This document shows, piece by piece, positions 1-8,470 of a stretch of DNA of 64,000 nucleotides. The stretch lies in the NCBI GenBank assembly GCA_016296655.1, contig JAEDIW010000004.1, positions 1 through 64,000 on the forward strand. Reading direction: 5' to 3'. Below the pieces are notes generated by a model. That model was given only the letters and a program-made list of their open reading frames with translations. It did no database searches and had not been told where the DNA came from. The stretch comes from Treponema sp. (GTDB lineage: Bacteria; Spirochaetota; Spirochaetia; Treponematales; Treponemataceae). Both the position numbers and the translations under genes were made by a program. Every line of letters starts with the position of its first letter. The first letter of the stretch is position 1.

Positions 1-816
1 GATTCAGCCATTTCAGAACCAGTTGATGAACTTGCGAATTCTGTCACTTCAGATGATGCAGATGATGTTCTGACTGCTGACAAGGAGCTTGAAAACATTT
101 CAGTTGCAGAACCTTCGATTTCTGATGAACTTTTTACTGCTGAAAATGCACTTGATGCAGAACCTGTTGTCGATGAGCCAATTATTGACGAACCAGTTAT
201 TGATGAGCCAATTATAGAAGAACCTGTTGTTTTCTCTGATTCTGCTGACGAACCTGTACTTGAAGAATCTATAGACACACAAGCCGATACACTTGAAAAA
301 ACTGAAAATGCGCCTTCAAATCAGGAACTTACACTGGAAGACGAAAGTGCTCCATCAGGAGATTCTCCGTTCAATGATGAAATTCCTGAAGAACCAGATT
401 CAATTTTTGAAGACATTTCTTCTGCAGTTACGGCTGATAATGAAGAGGAACCCATCCGTACAGAAATTCCTTCTCAAACTCTAGACGAGCTTTATCCACA
501 AGATCCGCCAATAAAAGATACTCTGACACTAGATAACCTGAACTATCTTGAAAAAGATGAAAATCTTAATGATTTTATGAATTCCGAAGAAGATGAAAGC
601 GCAGTTATTCTTCCAGAAAGCGAGATTACAATTCCTGCAGAAAATGAAAAATCAGCTGAAAGTCTGCCAAAAGATCTTACAAATGACATAAAGGCCGTGC
701 TTTCCTACATGGATCAGCTGCTGGAAAATCTGCCTGATGAAAAAATATCGGAATTTGCTCAGTCAGAACAGTTCATTCTGTACAAAAAACTCTTTACTGA
801 ACTTGGATTAGCTTAA
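1..816 (+). CDS. acidic repeat protein, 5' end outside window
   Basis: The frame is open from base 1 to the TAA at 814-816, giving at least 271 residues, so the start lies upstream of the window. The visible N-terminal three quarters is very acidic and low in complexity. Bases about 160-235 encode a run of Asp-Glu-Pro-Val/Ile type pentapeptides on a roughly 15-bp period. The last ~50 residues (LTNDIKAVLSYMDQLLENLP onward) are less biased and look like a short helical domain, possibly the functional C-terminus. The next gene's ATG overlaps the stop codon by one base (TAATG), so the genes are probably translationally coupled. I do not recognise the family. The Glu/Pro/Asp linker resembles the linker in the membrane protein at 4708-6177 of the same operon, which hints at a common envelope-associated role (inference). 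Confidence 0.75.
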   Translation, partial: DSAISEPVDELANSVTSDDADDVLTADKELENISVAEPSISDELFTAENALDAEPVVDEPIIDEPVIDEPIIEEPVVFSDSADEPVLEESIDTQADTLEKTENAPSNQELTLEDESAPSGDSPFNDEIPEEPDSIFEDISSAVTADNEEEPIRTEIPSQTLDELYPQDPPIKDTLTLDNLNYLEKDENLNDFMNSEEDESAVILPESEITIPAENEKSAESLPKDLTNDIKAVLSYMDQLLENLPDEKISEFAQSEQFILYKKLFTELGLA

Positions 817-1703
817 TGGGTCTCTTACAGGAAGCCCTTCTTCTTGCCAATAAAAAACAAAATTTGCAAAAAGAAGGGCTATTTTCAAAAAATGAAACGA
901 ATCCCTGCAAAATTTTCGGCATCAGTTCATGGGCAAAATTCTATAGATTTTCTCATGCGGCTATATTTCAATGCATTGAAAATACTTATGTAATAACAGA
1001 TGCATATATGCTGGATGCTGACACAATAAAAAAATCAACTGCAACCTTTGACTTTTTCAATGGAACCCTGCTTTCAAAAGCAAATTGGATTTTTTGCGTT
1101 TCTGGAACAAAGTCAATGGAACCATTTTTTCAATTTTTTTCAAAAAAACTAAAGGACTCGATTCGAGGTGTAACCTTTCTGAAACTTGCTTCAACAGAAA
1201 AACCTCCAGTGCTAATGCTGGTTTCTCTTGAAAAGGAAAATTTTCAGGTACCAGAAAGCAGCTACAAATTTAAAAGTCAGGTTCTGTCTCTTATTGGAAA
1301 AAAAGAAACAGACCCGAATTTGCAGGCCAGACTAACTTCCATGGAAAAAACTCCTGCAGACCTTTTCATCATTTCGCTGAAACTTGCCCTTGAAAATGAA
1401 TTTTTGCAGGAAAACCTGCCGCAGCAGACGAAAACTATATTAAAGCAGACTATTTTTCACGAACTATTTACTATTGTAAACGATTCTTTTGACAAACACC
1501 ATATTTGTGCAAAAGGCGAAAATTTTGAAATAAAAACAGCTTTTTTTTCAACTTCGGAACAGGACGTACAGGTTCTTCAAAAAATGATTTCACAGAAAAT
1601 GTCATCTATCCTTTCTGAAGATTCTTGCAGCAAAATTTTAGTGCTGGCTGTAAAAAACAGCAGCAATACGACTGAAATTTCAGATTTTTTACTGAACGGC
1701 TGA
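816..1703 (+). CDS. conserved-looking protein of unknown function
   Basis: This is a 295-residue soluble-looking protein without a signal peptide or transmembrane segment. Its ATG overlaps the preceding stop by one base, and the DUF115 gene follows after 16 bp, with a purine-rich ribosome-binding stretch (aggaaggcag) just before it. The N-terminal ~100 residues alternate hydrophobic strands and short helices (for example FRYSHAAIFQCIENTYVITDAYM-like spacing), which could be a GAF/PAS-like sensor fold, but no diagnostic motif is present. The C-terminal half is mostly helical, ending in a strand KILVLAVKNSS. The operon context of DUF115 proteins suggests a role in surface or flagellar modification. 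I do not recognise the family and offer no enzymatic function. Confidence 0.7.
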   Translation: MGLLQEALLLANKKQNLQKEGLFSKNETNPCKIFGISSWAKFYRFSHAAIFQCIENTYVITDAYMLDADTIKKSTATFDFFNGTLLSKANWIFCVSGTKSMEPFFQFFSKKLKDSIRGVTFLKLASTEKPPVLMLVSLEKENFQVPESSYKFKSQVLSLIGKKETDPNLQARLTSMEKTPADLFIISLKLALENEFLQENLPQQTKTILKQTIFHELFTIVNDSFDKHHICAKGENFEIKTAFFSTSEQDVQVLQKMISQKMSSILSEDSCSKILVLAVKNSSNTTEISDFLLNG

Positions 1704-1719
1704 AACAGGAAGGCAGATT

Positions 1720-3228
1720 ATGGAATCTTCTGCTGAAATTTCATTTTTTCAAGCAAAAAATGGCTCTCAAGTATGCTCGTGCAAAAACATAAATCTCCAC
1801 TCAGCCTATAACCCTGAAAAAGAAGGTGACAGATTTGCAGAAACCATTGCAGAATCTTTTTTTCCGTCAGCAATTTTGGTTACAGAACCTGCACTTTCCT
1901 ATTGCAAAGAAGGTTTACATAAAAAATATCCTGATGCAAAACTTACATGTATCAGATATTCTAAGAAATTTTCTTCAACAGACAAAGAATGGAACAAAGT
2001 TTTTTATTTTTCAAATGAAACAGAACTTGAAAATGAACTGTTTGATTTTTTTGGCGAAGAAGGAATTCTTTCATGCATCTTCCTGTCATGGCAGCCTTCT
2101 GCAAATGTTTTTCCCGAAACAAATCAAAAAGCCTGGTCTGCCATAAAAAATGCAGTAACAAAAAGCACGGCAGTTCTTTCAACCAGAAAATATTTTGCAA
2201 GCCGATGGCTGAAAAATTCAGTTAAATTTTTTTCACGAGTAGAAAATATTTCTGTCATCAAAAAAGGCAGTTCTCCAGTGATTATTGCAGCATCAGGCAG
2301 AAGCCTGAACTCTTCGCTACCCTTTTTAAAAAAAAACAGGAACAAGTTTTTTCTGATTGCAGTTTCATCAGCCATTCAGCCATTGCTCTTTAACGGAATA
2401 ACTCCAGACTTGTGTTTGTCAACAGATGGAGGTTTCTGGGCAAAAAAACATCTTGAAATTCTTTTAAAACCTGAACATGCAGATATTCCGCTGGCTCTTA
2501 CAAGTGAAGCAAATTGCCCTTCAAAAATTCTTACTTCTGCACCAATAATTCCTCTATCTTATTACGATTTCCCTGAGACAGATTTTTTTGAAAATCTTGG
2601 GATTCCTTCATTACATGCATACAGAAACGGAACTGTCAGCGGAACGGCAGCATTGCTTGCCATGGAAATTACATCCTCTCATATTTATTTCTGCGGACTC
2701 GACATGTCAGAAAATCCTGGATTTCAGCACTGTCAGCCAAATTCACTGGAGATTTGCACAAGCCTGCAAGATTTCAGGCTTATGCCAAAAAGTACGAGAA
2801 TTGCAAAAACTTCCCTACCCTCTGAATCAATGAAAATTTACCGCAATTGGTTTTCAAGCCAGAATGATTTTTTTTCTCAAAGAATAAGCAGAATTGCAGA
2901 TTTCTCAAATTTTCGCTTTTCAAACACGCTTGGAAAAATAAAAGATGTGGATTGGCGAGATTTTTCATGCGAAGACAACTTAATCCTGCCAAAAATTGAA
3001 AAAATGCACAACTTTTCGCCAAAAGAAAAAGCAATCCATAGGAAAAAGCTTTGTCAAAGGCTTGAAACTCTAGAAAAGTCTGTTCAGTGGCTAAAAAACG
3101 CATTTCCTGCAGATTTTTTAAATTATTCACGTACTGCGGATACAAACAAAAAAAATAAACTCATGTCTGTATTACAGCAAAAAAATGAAAATCTTCTAAA
3201 AGACTTAAAAAGGTTAACAAATGTCTGA
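1720..3228 (+). CDS. DUF115/MptE-like family protein (motility-associated factor type), copy 1
   Basis: A 502-residue protein in which the central block carries the DUF115 signature: a strand followed by a glycine/serine loop (VIIAASGRSLNSSLPFL), then a second strand, then PDLCLSTDGG. This corresponds to the GPSL...PD.v.s.D pattern of the 6-hydroxymethylpterin pyrophosphokinase-like fold. The family includes the 'motility accessory factor' proteins that flank flagellin genes and are implicated in flagellin or sugar modification. The first loop reads ASGRSL rather than the usual AGPSL, whereas copy 2 keeps AGPSL. The C-terminal ~130 residues are helical and lysine-rich. It overlaps the next gene by 8 bp. 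The ATG at 1720 follows a purine-rich stretch (aggaaggcag), which supports the start. Confidence 0.8.
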   Translation: MESSAEISFFQAKNGSQVCSCKNINLHSAYNPEKEGDRFAETIAESFFPSAILVTEPALSYCKEGLHKKYPDAKLTCIRYSKKFSSTDKEWNKVFYFSNETELENELFDFFGEEGILSCIFLSWQPSANVFPETNQKAWSAIKNAVTKSTAVLSTRKYFASRWLKNSVKFFSRVENISVIKKGSSPVIIAASGRSLNSSLPFLKKNRNKFFLIAVSSAIQPLLFNGITPDLCLSTDGGFWAKKHLEILLKPEHADIPLALTSEANCPSKILTSAPIIPLSYYDFPETDFFENLGIPSLHAYRNGTVSGTAALLAMEITSSHIYFCGLDMSENPGFQHCQPNSLEICTSLQDFRLMPKSTRIAKTSLPSESMKIYRNWFSSQNDFFSQRISRIADFSNFRFSNTLGKIKDVDWRDFSCEDNLILPKIEKMHNFSPKEKAIHRKKLCQRLETLEKSVQWLKNAFPADFLNYSRTADTNKKNKLMSVLQQKNENLLKDLKRLTNV

Positions 3229-4711
3229 ACTTTATTCTGAAATAATAAAATCAAAAACTTCCCTGCAGATTCCTGTTTTTTTTGACGGACGGCCAATGCA
3301 TTCAAAATATAATCCCGTACAGGAAGGCATGACTTTTGCCGGGCAAGTAAAGGAATACAGCGGATTTATTGTTGTTTTAGGAATCGGTGGTGGCTACCAT
3401 ATAAAAAGCATCAGCGAACGATTCCCAGAAGCACACATTCTTGCCATTGAAAATTCTGCAGATGATTTGAATTTTTTGAAAAATATACAATGCATACAGG
3501 ATTTACAGAAAAATAAAAAAATTACTTTTGCTGCATGTGAGGAAAAATCAGAAATTTCAAGGCTGCTTACAAGCTTATACATTCCTGCATTCCATGGGAA
3601 TTTAAGTATCTGCGTCCACAGAGCATGGGCAGAACATCTTCCTGAAAAAACAAAGCTACTGACAAAATATATACAGCAGATTCTGTCAGAAATTTCGGCA
3701 GACTATTCAGTTCAGGCACACTTTGGCAAAATATGGCAGCACAATATAATGCAGAATTTGTATTTTTTTTCCGAATATTCAAAAAAACATTCTGATTGTT
3801 TTCAAATTACCCAGAATTTTCCAACAGAAAAAACAGCTGCTGTAATTGCCGCAGGTCCAAGTCTTGACTCTTCAATAGAAGAATTAAAATTGAACCGTAA
3901 AAACTACTACATTATTTCAACTGACACCGCCTTAAATTCACTTCTGAGAAACAGAATCATTCCAGATGCAGTAATTTCAATAGACGGTCAGAATGTTTCG
4001 CATACACATTTTATGTTTACAAAAAAAGAACTTGAATTAAATTTTTTTGCAAAAACTCTTTTTATATTTGATTTATGTTCGAACCCCGACTCTATAAGAC
4101 AAATTCTAAATAATGGTTCAAAAATTCTTTTTACACGGAATTCTCACCCTCTTTCAGCTATAGCTGGCAATTTTCTGAAAATTCAGTCAGGCAGCGGAAC
4201 AGTAACGATTGCTGCATGTGATTTTGCAAGAAAAGCAGGTTTTTCAAAAATAAAAACCTTTGCCGCAGATTTCAGCTACTTTTCAGGCAAAGCCTACGCA
4301 AAAGGAACCTATCTGGAACAGAATTTCAACGGTAATTCATACAGGCTTAATTCTGGAGAACAGCAATACGATACCCTTATGTTCAGAACCCCACTGATTC
4401 TCAAAGACATAAGAAAAAAAATCTATACAACCGAAGTTCTGGAATCTTACCGTAAAACCTTTGAACAATGGCAGTCAGATTCTTCAAATAAAGCAGCCTG
4501 CATTTGCGAAATTTCAAACCCAAAAGCTTTCAGTTTCGGAGATTTTTTCAAGAAACTGATTTCAACTCAAAACAATGCAAACGGAAATTTTTCAGCCCTG
4601 TTACCATACATTGCCTTTCTCAGAAAAGACAAGTCTTTTCAAAATAAAGACTTCAGCGAGCTTTTGAAACTTGCACAGAGTACACTCTTACAGTATAATT
4701 CTTGGTTATGA
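3221..4711 (+). CDS. DUF115/MptE-like family protein (motility-associated factor type), copy 2
   Basis: A 496-residue paralogue of the preceding gene. It opens with a phrase (MHSKYNPVQEG) that also occurs near the N-terminus of copy 1 (LHSAYNPEKEG). It then has a Rossmann-like strand with a glycine loop (VVLGIGGGYHI), and the central DUF115 motif AAVIAAGPSLDSS followed by PDAVISIDGQ. Because it retains the full AGPSLD loop, it is the more likely catalytic member of the pair. It overlaps copy 1 by 8 bp and shares an ATGA overlap with the following gene, so four genes here form one coupled operon. Family knowledge links such proteins to flagellin glycosylation in motile bacteria. The exact substrate cannot be read from sequence. 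Confidence 0.85.
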   Translation: MSELYSEIIKSKTSLQIPVFFDGRPMHSKYNPVQEGMTFAGQVKEYSGFIVVLGIGGGYHIKSISERFPEAHILAIENSADDLNFLKNIQCIQDLQKNKKITFAACEEKSEISRLLTSLYIPAFHGNLSICVHRAWAEHLPEKTKLLTKYIQQILSEISADYSVQAHFGKIWQHNIMQNLYFFSEYSKKHSDCFQITQNFPTEKTAAVIAAGPSLDSSIEELKLNRKNYYIISTDTALNSLLRNRIIPDAVISIDGQNVSHTHFMFTKKELELNFFAKTLFIFDLCSNPDSIRQILNNGSKILFTRNSHPLSAIAGNFLKIQSGSGTVTIAACDFARKAGFSKIKTFAADFSYFSGKAYAKGTYLEQNFNGNSYRLNSGEQQYDTLMFRTPLILKDIRKKIYTTEVLESYRKTFEQWQSDSSNKAACICEISNPKAFSFGDFFKKLISTQNNANGNFSALLPYIAFLRKDKSFQNKDFSELLKLAQSTLLQYNSWL

Positions 4712-6177
4712 AGAATAGAAAAGTTGGATTTTTGTCCATTGGCATTATTGTTGTTTTTGTTTTAACCATATCAAATCTTTTTTTAGGACTTGTAAGGGAA
4801 TATAAAAAGAATTCACGTGCAATCCCCGAAATTTATTCAGAATTGACAAAAAAAATAACATCACTAGCATCAAATGTTCCTGTTGAAAATCAGTTTTTTT
4901 TGCCGTCATTCATAAATAATTTTGCAGGAATTGAAAACATTTCTTCTGTTGAACTACAGTACAATGGAAATCAAATTTACAAATTTCCAGCTGTTTTGGA
5001 TTCTTCAACATCTCCATTCATAAAAAATTTTACTTCAAGAATTGAAACTTCAAACGGCAATCTCTCACTAAATGTTTCATTTTTCATGTTGTCTCCAAAT
5101 GCAATTTTTACCCATGCGCGATTCGCCTTTTTTCTGATTTTAATCGGAACACTCGCCTCAGCTGTACTTTTACTTTACCTGTATCTTTTTTCAACTGAGT
5201 CAGAACCGCGCAGTGATTTTCTGGAAGAAACGTTGCCAGATGACGATGCAACAATTTTTAAGCAGGATTCAGAAAGTCAGGAACAGCCAGAACAGCAGGC
5301 ATCAGATGAAGATGTTCTGGCTTCTACTGATGCAGTTGAAAATAAGCCAGACGTAAATGAAGTTCAGCCGGAACCGTTAGAAAATCTGACCGGAAATGAA
5401 ACAATTCAGGTTTCAAATGAAGAACCTGAAACAGTTGTTCTTTCTGAGCAACAGGAAGATTCTCAGTCAAGTATAGCATCCGATATTCAGGAAACATCAG
5501 ATTTACCTGAAATTTTAACAGAAGATTCATCAGCAGCATCGGTTGCAGAACAAGCTGTAGAAAATACACCATTTCCAGACGAAGAAGCAGCACTTGAAAC
5601 CGACGAACAGAAAAACGAAATTCAAAAAAGTCGGGCAGAGCAGTTTTCAGAATCTGAAAGTGATGCTGAACCTGCTGTTCAGCAGGAAGAAAACATACTG
5701 GCAGGAATGCAGCTTTCATTGGTTTCACAGCTTGAAAGCAAACTGGTAAATGCTGCTTCTACAGAAAAGGATTTGTCACTTTTAGTAATCCGACTGCCAG
5801 GAATTCAATTTTCATCGGATTTAAAGGCTAAAATAAACAATGCACTTACAGAGTTTTTTACTTTTGAAGACTTAATTTTTGACTTCAAGCAAGATGGATT
5901 TGCTGTTATTTTATCTGCAACAACACTTGATAACGCTTTGCTGAAGGCAGAAGAAATTCACAGCCGTCTAGCTTCTGTACTGTCGGAAAATGAAATTCAC
6001 GTGGTACCAGTTATTGGTCTTGCATCTCGCTCTCTGCGCCTTATTTCAGCAGAACGGCTAATAACAGAAGCAGAACAGGCTGCAGTACATGCAGAAGAAG
6101 ACCTTTCCGCTCCAATTGTTGCTTTCAGAGTCAATCCTGAAAAATACAGACAGTTTATCAGCGAAACAGATAATTAA
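4708..6177 (+). CDS. bitopic membrane protein with acidic linker and degenerate GGDEF domain
   Basis: I place the start at ATG 4708, because it overlaps the upstream TGA (ATGA) as elsewhere in this operon. An in-frame TTG two codons earlier is the alternative. The protein has about 489 residues. A transmembrane helix lies at about residues 8-30, an extracytoplasmic domain of ~110 residues follows, and a second helix sits at about 140-162. Then comes a ~165-residue Glu/Gln/Ser/Pro-rich linker and a ~130-residue C-terminal domain. The last domain has the strand order of GGDEF proteins (SLLVIRLPG ... IFDFKQDGFAVILSA ... VIGLASR ... LITEAEQAAVHAEE), but KQDGF stands where GG(D/E)EF should be. It is therefore predicted to bind or scaffold rather than make c-di-GMP. 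This is an inference from fold-level resemblance. Confidence 0.7.
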   Translation: MKNRKVGFLSIGIIVVFVLTISNLFLGLVREYKKNSRAIPEIYSELTKKITSLASNVPVENQFFLPSFINNFAGIENISSVELQYNGNQIYKFPAVLDSSTSPFIKNFTSRIETSNGNLSLNVSFFMLSPNAIFTHARFAFFLILIGTLASAVLLLYLYLFSTESEPRSDFLEETLPDDDATIFKQDSESQEQPEQQASDEDVLASTDAVENKPDVNEVQPEPLENLTGNETIQVSNEEPETVVLSEQQEDSQSSIASDIQETSDLPEILTEDSSAASVAEQAVENTPFPDEEAALETDEQKNEIQKSRAEQFSESESDAEPAVQQEENILAGMQLSLVSQLESKLVNAASTEKDLSLLVIRLPGIQFSSDLKAKINNALTEFFTFEDLIFDFKQDGFAVILSATTLDNALLKAEEIHSRLASVLSENEIHVVPVIGLASRSLRLISAERLITEAEQAAVHAEEDLSAPIVAFRVNPEKYRQFISETDN

Positions 6178-6186
6178 TTTTTTGAA

Positions 6187-6259
6187 TACGACCGGTCAAG
6201 GCACGCTTCGCTCAAGGCCTTGACTCGCTCGTTTTCAGGGGTTGTATTAACCCCTGAAT
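6187..6259. repeat. 73-bp dispersed palindromic repeat (half-unit of the 46-kb array)
   Basis: This segment is identical over 73 bp to 46491-46563 and 46658-46730. It contains two hairpins: gtcaaggc/gccttgac with a 14-nt loop, and caggggtt/aacccctg with the 5-nt loop gtatt. It lies directly after the stop of the operon at 6177. It lacks a U-tract, so it is not a classical terminator. Confidence 0.9.
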
Positions 6260-6266
6260 TATCCCC

Positions 6267-6297
6267 CACGCTTTAACAAAAAAATTGTTAAAGCGTG
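6267..6297. repeat. 13-bp perfect inverted repeat
   Basis: CACGCTTTAACAA (6267-6279) pairs with TTGTTAAAGCGTG (6285-6297) around a 5-nt A loop. It abuts the palindromic repeat on one side and the TnpB remnant on the other. It lacks a strong T-run on either strand, so a terminator role is uncertain. It could be a further module of the palindromic repeat family. Confidence 0.7.
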
Positions 6298-6303
6298 AGG
6301 ACA

Positions 6304-6450
6304 TTCAAGCCGTCGCCAGCTTCAAGTCTTTTATTCCGATGACCTTATAAGTTGATACAAGACGCTTAGTTTCCTTTTCAATCCATACGAGCAACTTCTA
6401 CACGAGCTTTTTCACGATTGTTTGAACCGATTTGTTTACACAAATTCCAA
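6304..6450 (-). pseudogene. tnpB: TnpB (IS200/IS605-type) remnant, frameshifted and truncated
   Basis: Read on the minus strand from about 6450, one frame gives NLCKQIGSNNREKARVEVAR. The next frame over, from about 6375, gives IEKETKRLVSTYKVIGIKDL before a stop near 6304. In intact TnpB proteins the GSNNR.KAR..VA. block is followed by HEKI.NQR and then by K...LV..Y..I.IEDL. Here ~15 residues between the two blocks are missing and the frame changes, and both ends are absent. It is a dead fragment, not an ORF. Assignment rests on motif recall for TnpB and no search was run. No flanking target duplication or partner tnpA is visible. Confidence 0.65.
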
Positions 6451-6562
6451 AACCTCTGTGTATTTCAGATAATTTGATGTAGTTGTTACGATTTGAAAAT
6501 ACGAGAAAAGCGGGAATGGATAATTCCGATTCATTTTTTGGAATTAAAAAATAAGCCAGCCC

Positions 6563-7273
6563 CTAAAATTCCGTATTGTATTCTGGGAAAGGGTCTGATA
6601 CATCAGGCTCTTTTAAGTTCTCAGCAGATTTTTCTGGGGTTGGTCTGTCAGAAGCGGTACTGCTAGAATCGATTTTTTCAGAATCTTTATCAGCATCGGA
6701 AAAAATCTTTTCCTGAAGTTTTTCTATGGATGAATTATCTGGGAATCTTTGCTTTAAAAGCAAAAGCTGTCCCTGAGCTTCTTCAATGCGGTTATCTGAC
6801 AGCAAAACAGCAATATAATTTACAAGGATTTCAGAATCATCAGGATTATCCTGAAACAGTCTGGAATACATTTCAAGAGATTTTTTTGTTTTTCCGTTCA
6901 AAGCAAAAATATAGGCAAGAGATTTTTTCAATGCAAGATTTTCAGAATCGCGTTTGAGCAAATTTAAAAAAACTTTTTCAGCTTCATTCCAATTTTTAGA
7001 CAACGCATACATCCGACCAAGCTGGTAATAAGCGCCTGCTTTTAAGTTTTTATCGCGCATTGCAAGTTTATAATATTCAATTGCCTTATCGTATTTTTTC
7101 AATTCTGCGTAGGCTTTTGCAATATTATAATATTCAGAAGCAATATTCGTTTTTATTACATTTTCTTCATTTGGCAGATAAAAGGCAAAATTTGAAGAAG
7201 TTTTGCAAGCTGTAAGAGAAAATAAAACTATAAATAAAAAAAAATTTAAAACCCGATTCATGCTGAATTTCAT
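6563..7273 (-). CDS. TPR-repeat lipoprotein
   Basis: The protein is exported. It has a hydrophobic signal (VLNFFLFIVLFSLTAC) ending in a lipobox with Cys at about residue 23, then tetratricopeptide repeats from about residues 45 to 175. These repeats include YYNIAKAYAELKKYDKAIEYY, AYYQLGRMYALSKNWNEAE and ILVNYIAVLLSDNRIEEA. A Ser/Pro/Glu-rich tail follows. I chose ATG 7273 because a TATGAT -10-like hexamer lies 7 nt upstream, matching the leaderless pattern seen elsewhere in the window. ATGs at 7285 and 7261 are alternatives. It is likely a periplasmic-face scaffold, but its partner is unknown. The gene stands alone between the TnpB remnant and the upp terminator. Confidence 0.75.
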   Translation of the reverse strand: MKFSMNRVLNFFLFIVLFSLTACKTSSNFAFYLPNEENVIKTNIASEYYNIAKAYAELKKYDKAIEYYKLAMRDKNLKAGAYYQLGRMYALSKNWNEAEKVFLNLLKRDSENLALKKSLAYIFALNGKTKKSLEMYSRLFQDNPDDSEILVNYIAVLLSDNRIEEAQGQLLLLKQRFPDNSSIEKLQEKIFSDADKDSEKIDSSSTASDRPTPEKSAENLKEPDVSDPFPEYNTEF

Positions 7274-7284
7274 GTAGCAAATCA

Positions 7285-7333
7285 TAAAAAAAATAAGGCT
7301 GTTTTTGAAAAAGATGAGTTTTCAAAAACAGCC
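7285..7333 (-). terminator. rho-independent terminator of the upp gene
   Basis: On the minus strand a 15-bp stem (ggctgtttttgaaaa with ttttcaaaaacagcc, 7297-7333) is followed by TTATTTTTTTT (down to 7285), just after the stop at 7340. Its U-tract overlaps the presumed -10 of the lipoprotein gene. Confidence 0.85.
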
Positions 7334-7339
7334 ACAAAA

Positions 7340-8389
7340 TTATCTGCCTAAAACTGTCTGTTCAATTTTAAACAACTGAGAACGGTAAAGCCCAGAAATG
7401 TTGCTTCCATAATCAGCAATGAGCTGGATAATGTTTCTTGGAGAATCATGGCTGTCACATCCATTCAAGCGGTCACCTGCATCGCCAAGACCTGGCATTA
7501 TATAAGCATTTGAATTCAAAACCGGGTCAATCCAAAGAGTATAGCAGGTACAATTTTCCAAAGCCCTGGTTACACGGATAGAACCTTTCAATGCAGAAAT
7601 TACATTAAAAAACTTTATGGATTTAGGCTTTACCCCTTGAGACTGCAAATATCTTACAACCGTTACAAGAGAACCGCCCGTAGCATTCATTGGATCAGCA
7701 AAAATCAAATCTTTTCCATCAAGCTGTTCCAAATCAAAGAATGAATTCTTTAAATTAAGAATATACTCCATATTTGATTCCTTTTTAGAATCATCCCTAT
7801 TGATTTTAAAAAGTGCAAACGGTGTTACATACTTGTGGGAAGAATATTCTTCAATTTCTTTTGACATAATCATACTAGGCAAAAGAGCTCCACGCAACAT
7901 TACACACATAACAGAATTTTCAATTTTTGCATCAATATTCGGAATTTTATGTACAGCAAAATTCTGCACAGGAAGGGAAACAGGAGTTTTTACTGTTATG
8001 TAATTTTTGTTATCTGTATGCTGATCTGTAAAAGCCATTCTGAAAAGCATTTCATAAGCACGCTGGCTATAATAAATAAATTCCTGATGGTTTGTATTAA
8101 TGTCACGAAGTTTTGAAATTACACGGGATGCTTCTGCATGAGCACCTTCTTCAGTAACAAAAGAATAAACCTGAATATCAGGATGAGCAGCACAGATTTC
8201 CTGCATCACATGCCCCATTTTGTCAAAGCTGGAAATGATTTTTTCTTTATTTTCAGGCTGAAAATACTGAATTGTTTCATTATACATATTTTCAAGCTTT
8301 TCCAAATCCTGCTTATCCTGTCTTGTAAGATAACCGTCAAGATCTTCTGCTTTTAAAATAATCTTATCAAGCGACATATTTGTTCCCAT
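7340..8389 (-). CDS. upp: uracil phosphoribosyltransferase, N-terminally extended form
   Basis: The enzyme makes UMP from uracil and PRPP in pyrimidine salvage in the cytoplasm. The PRPP-binding loop is DLIFADPMNATGGSLVTVV, and the C-terminal uracil-site motif is YIMPGLGDAGDR followed by NG, both typical of UPRT. At 349 residues it is ~140 longer than the classical ~208-residue enzyme. The extra N-terminal helical domain includes the EGAHAEASRVISKLRDIN stretch. I chose ATG 8389 because GGGAG lies 8 nt upstream. The upstream in-frame ATG at 8452 has no ribosome-binding site. It is followed by a strong terminator. A long-form UPRT domain architecture is family-consistent, but the function of the extension is unknown. 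Confidence 0.9.
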   Translation of the reverse strand: MGTNMSLDKIILKAEDLDGYLTRQDKQDLEKLENMYNETIQYFQPENKEKIISSFDKMGHVMQEICAAHPDIQVYSFVTEEGAHAEASRVISKLRDINTNHQEFIYYSQRAYEMLFRMAFTDQHTDNKNYITVKTPVSLPVQNFAVHKIPNIDAKIENSVMCVMLRGALLPSMIMSKEIEEYSSHKYVTPFALFKINRDDSKKESNMEYILNLKNSFFDLEQLDGKDLIFADPMNATGGSLVTVVRYLQSQGVKPKSIKFFNVISALKGSIRVTRALENCTCYTLWIDPVLNSNAYIMPGLGDAGDRLNGCDSHDSPRNIIQLIADYGSNISGLYRSQLFKIEQTVLGR

Positions 8390-8428
8390 TTTTTTTCTCC
8401 CAAAATCAAGTTGCAAAAATTTATTTGT

Positions 8429-8456
8429 AATTTTGTGCGGAATGCCGAACAAAATT
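8429..8456 (-). promoter_or_regulatory. hairpin in the upp leader
   Basis: AATTTTGT (8429-8436) pairs with ACAAAATT (8449-8456), with a small inner CGG/CCG stem in the loop. It lies between the preceding lipoprotein stop and the upp ribosome-binding site. It could be a weak terminator for the ileS-lipoprotein unit or a control element for upp. No U-tract directly follows, so the role is undecided. Confidence 0.4.
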
Positions 8457-8470
8457 TTACAGTGCTTTTC

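Noticed and set aside
5324..5728. 134-residue minus-strand ORF
   Set aside because: It is antisense to the acidic linker of the GGDEF-like protein. The biased codons cause it.
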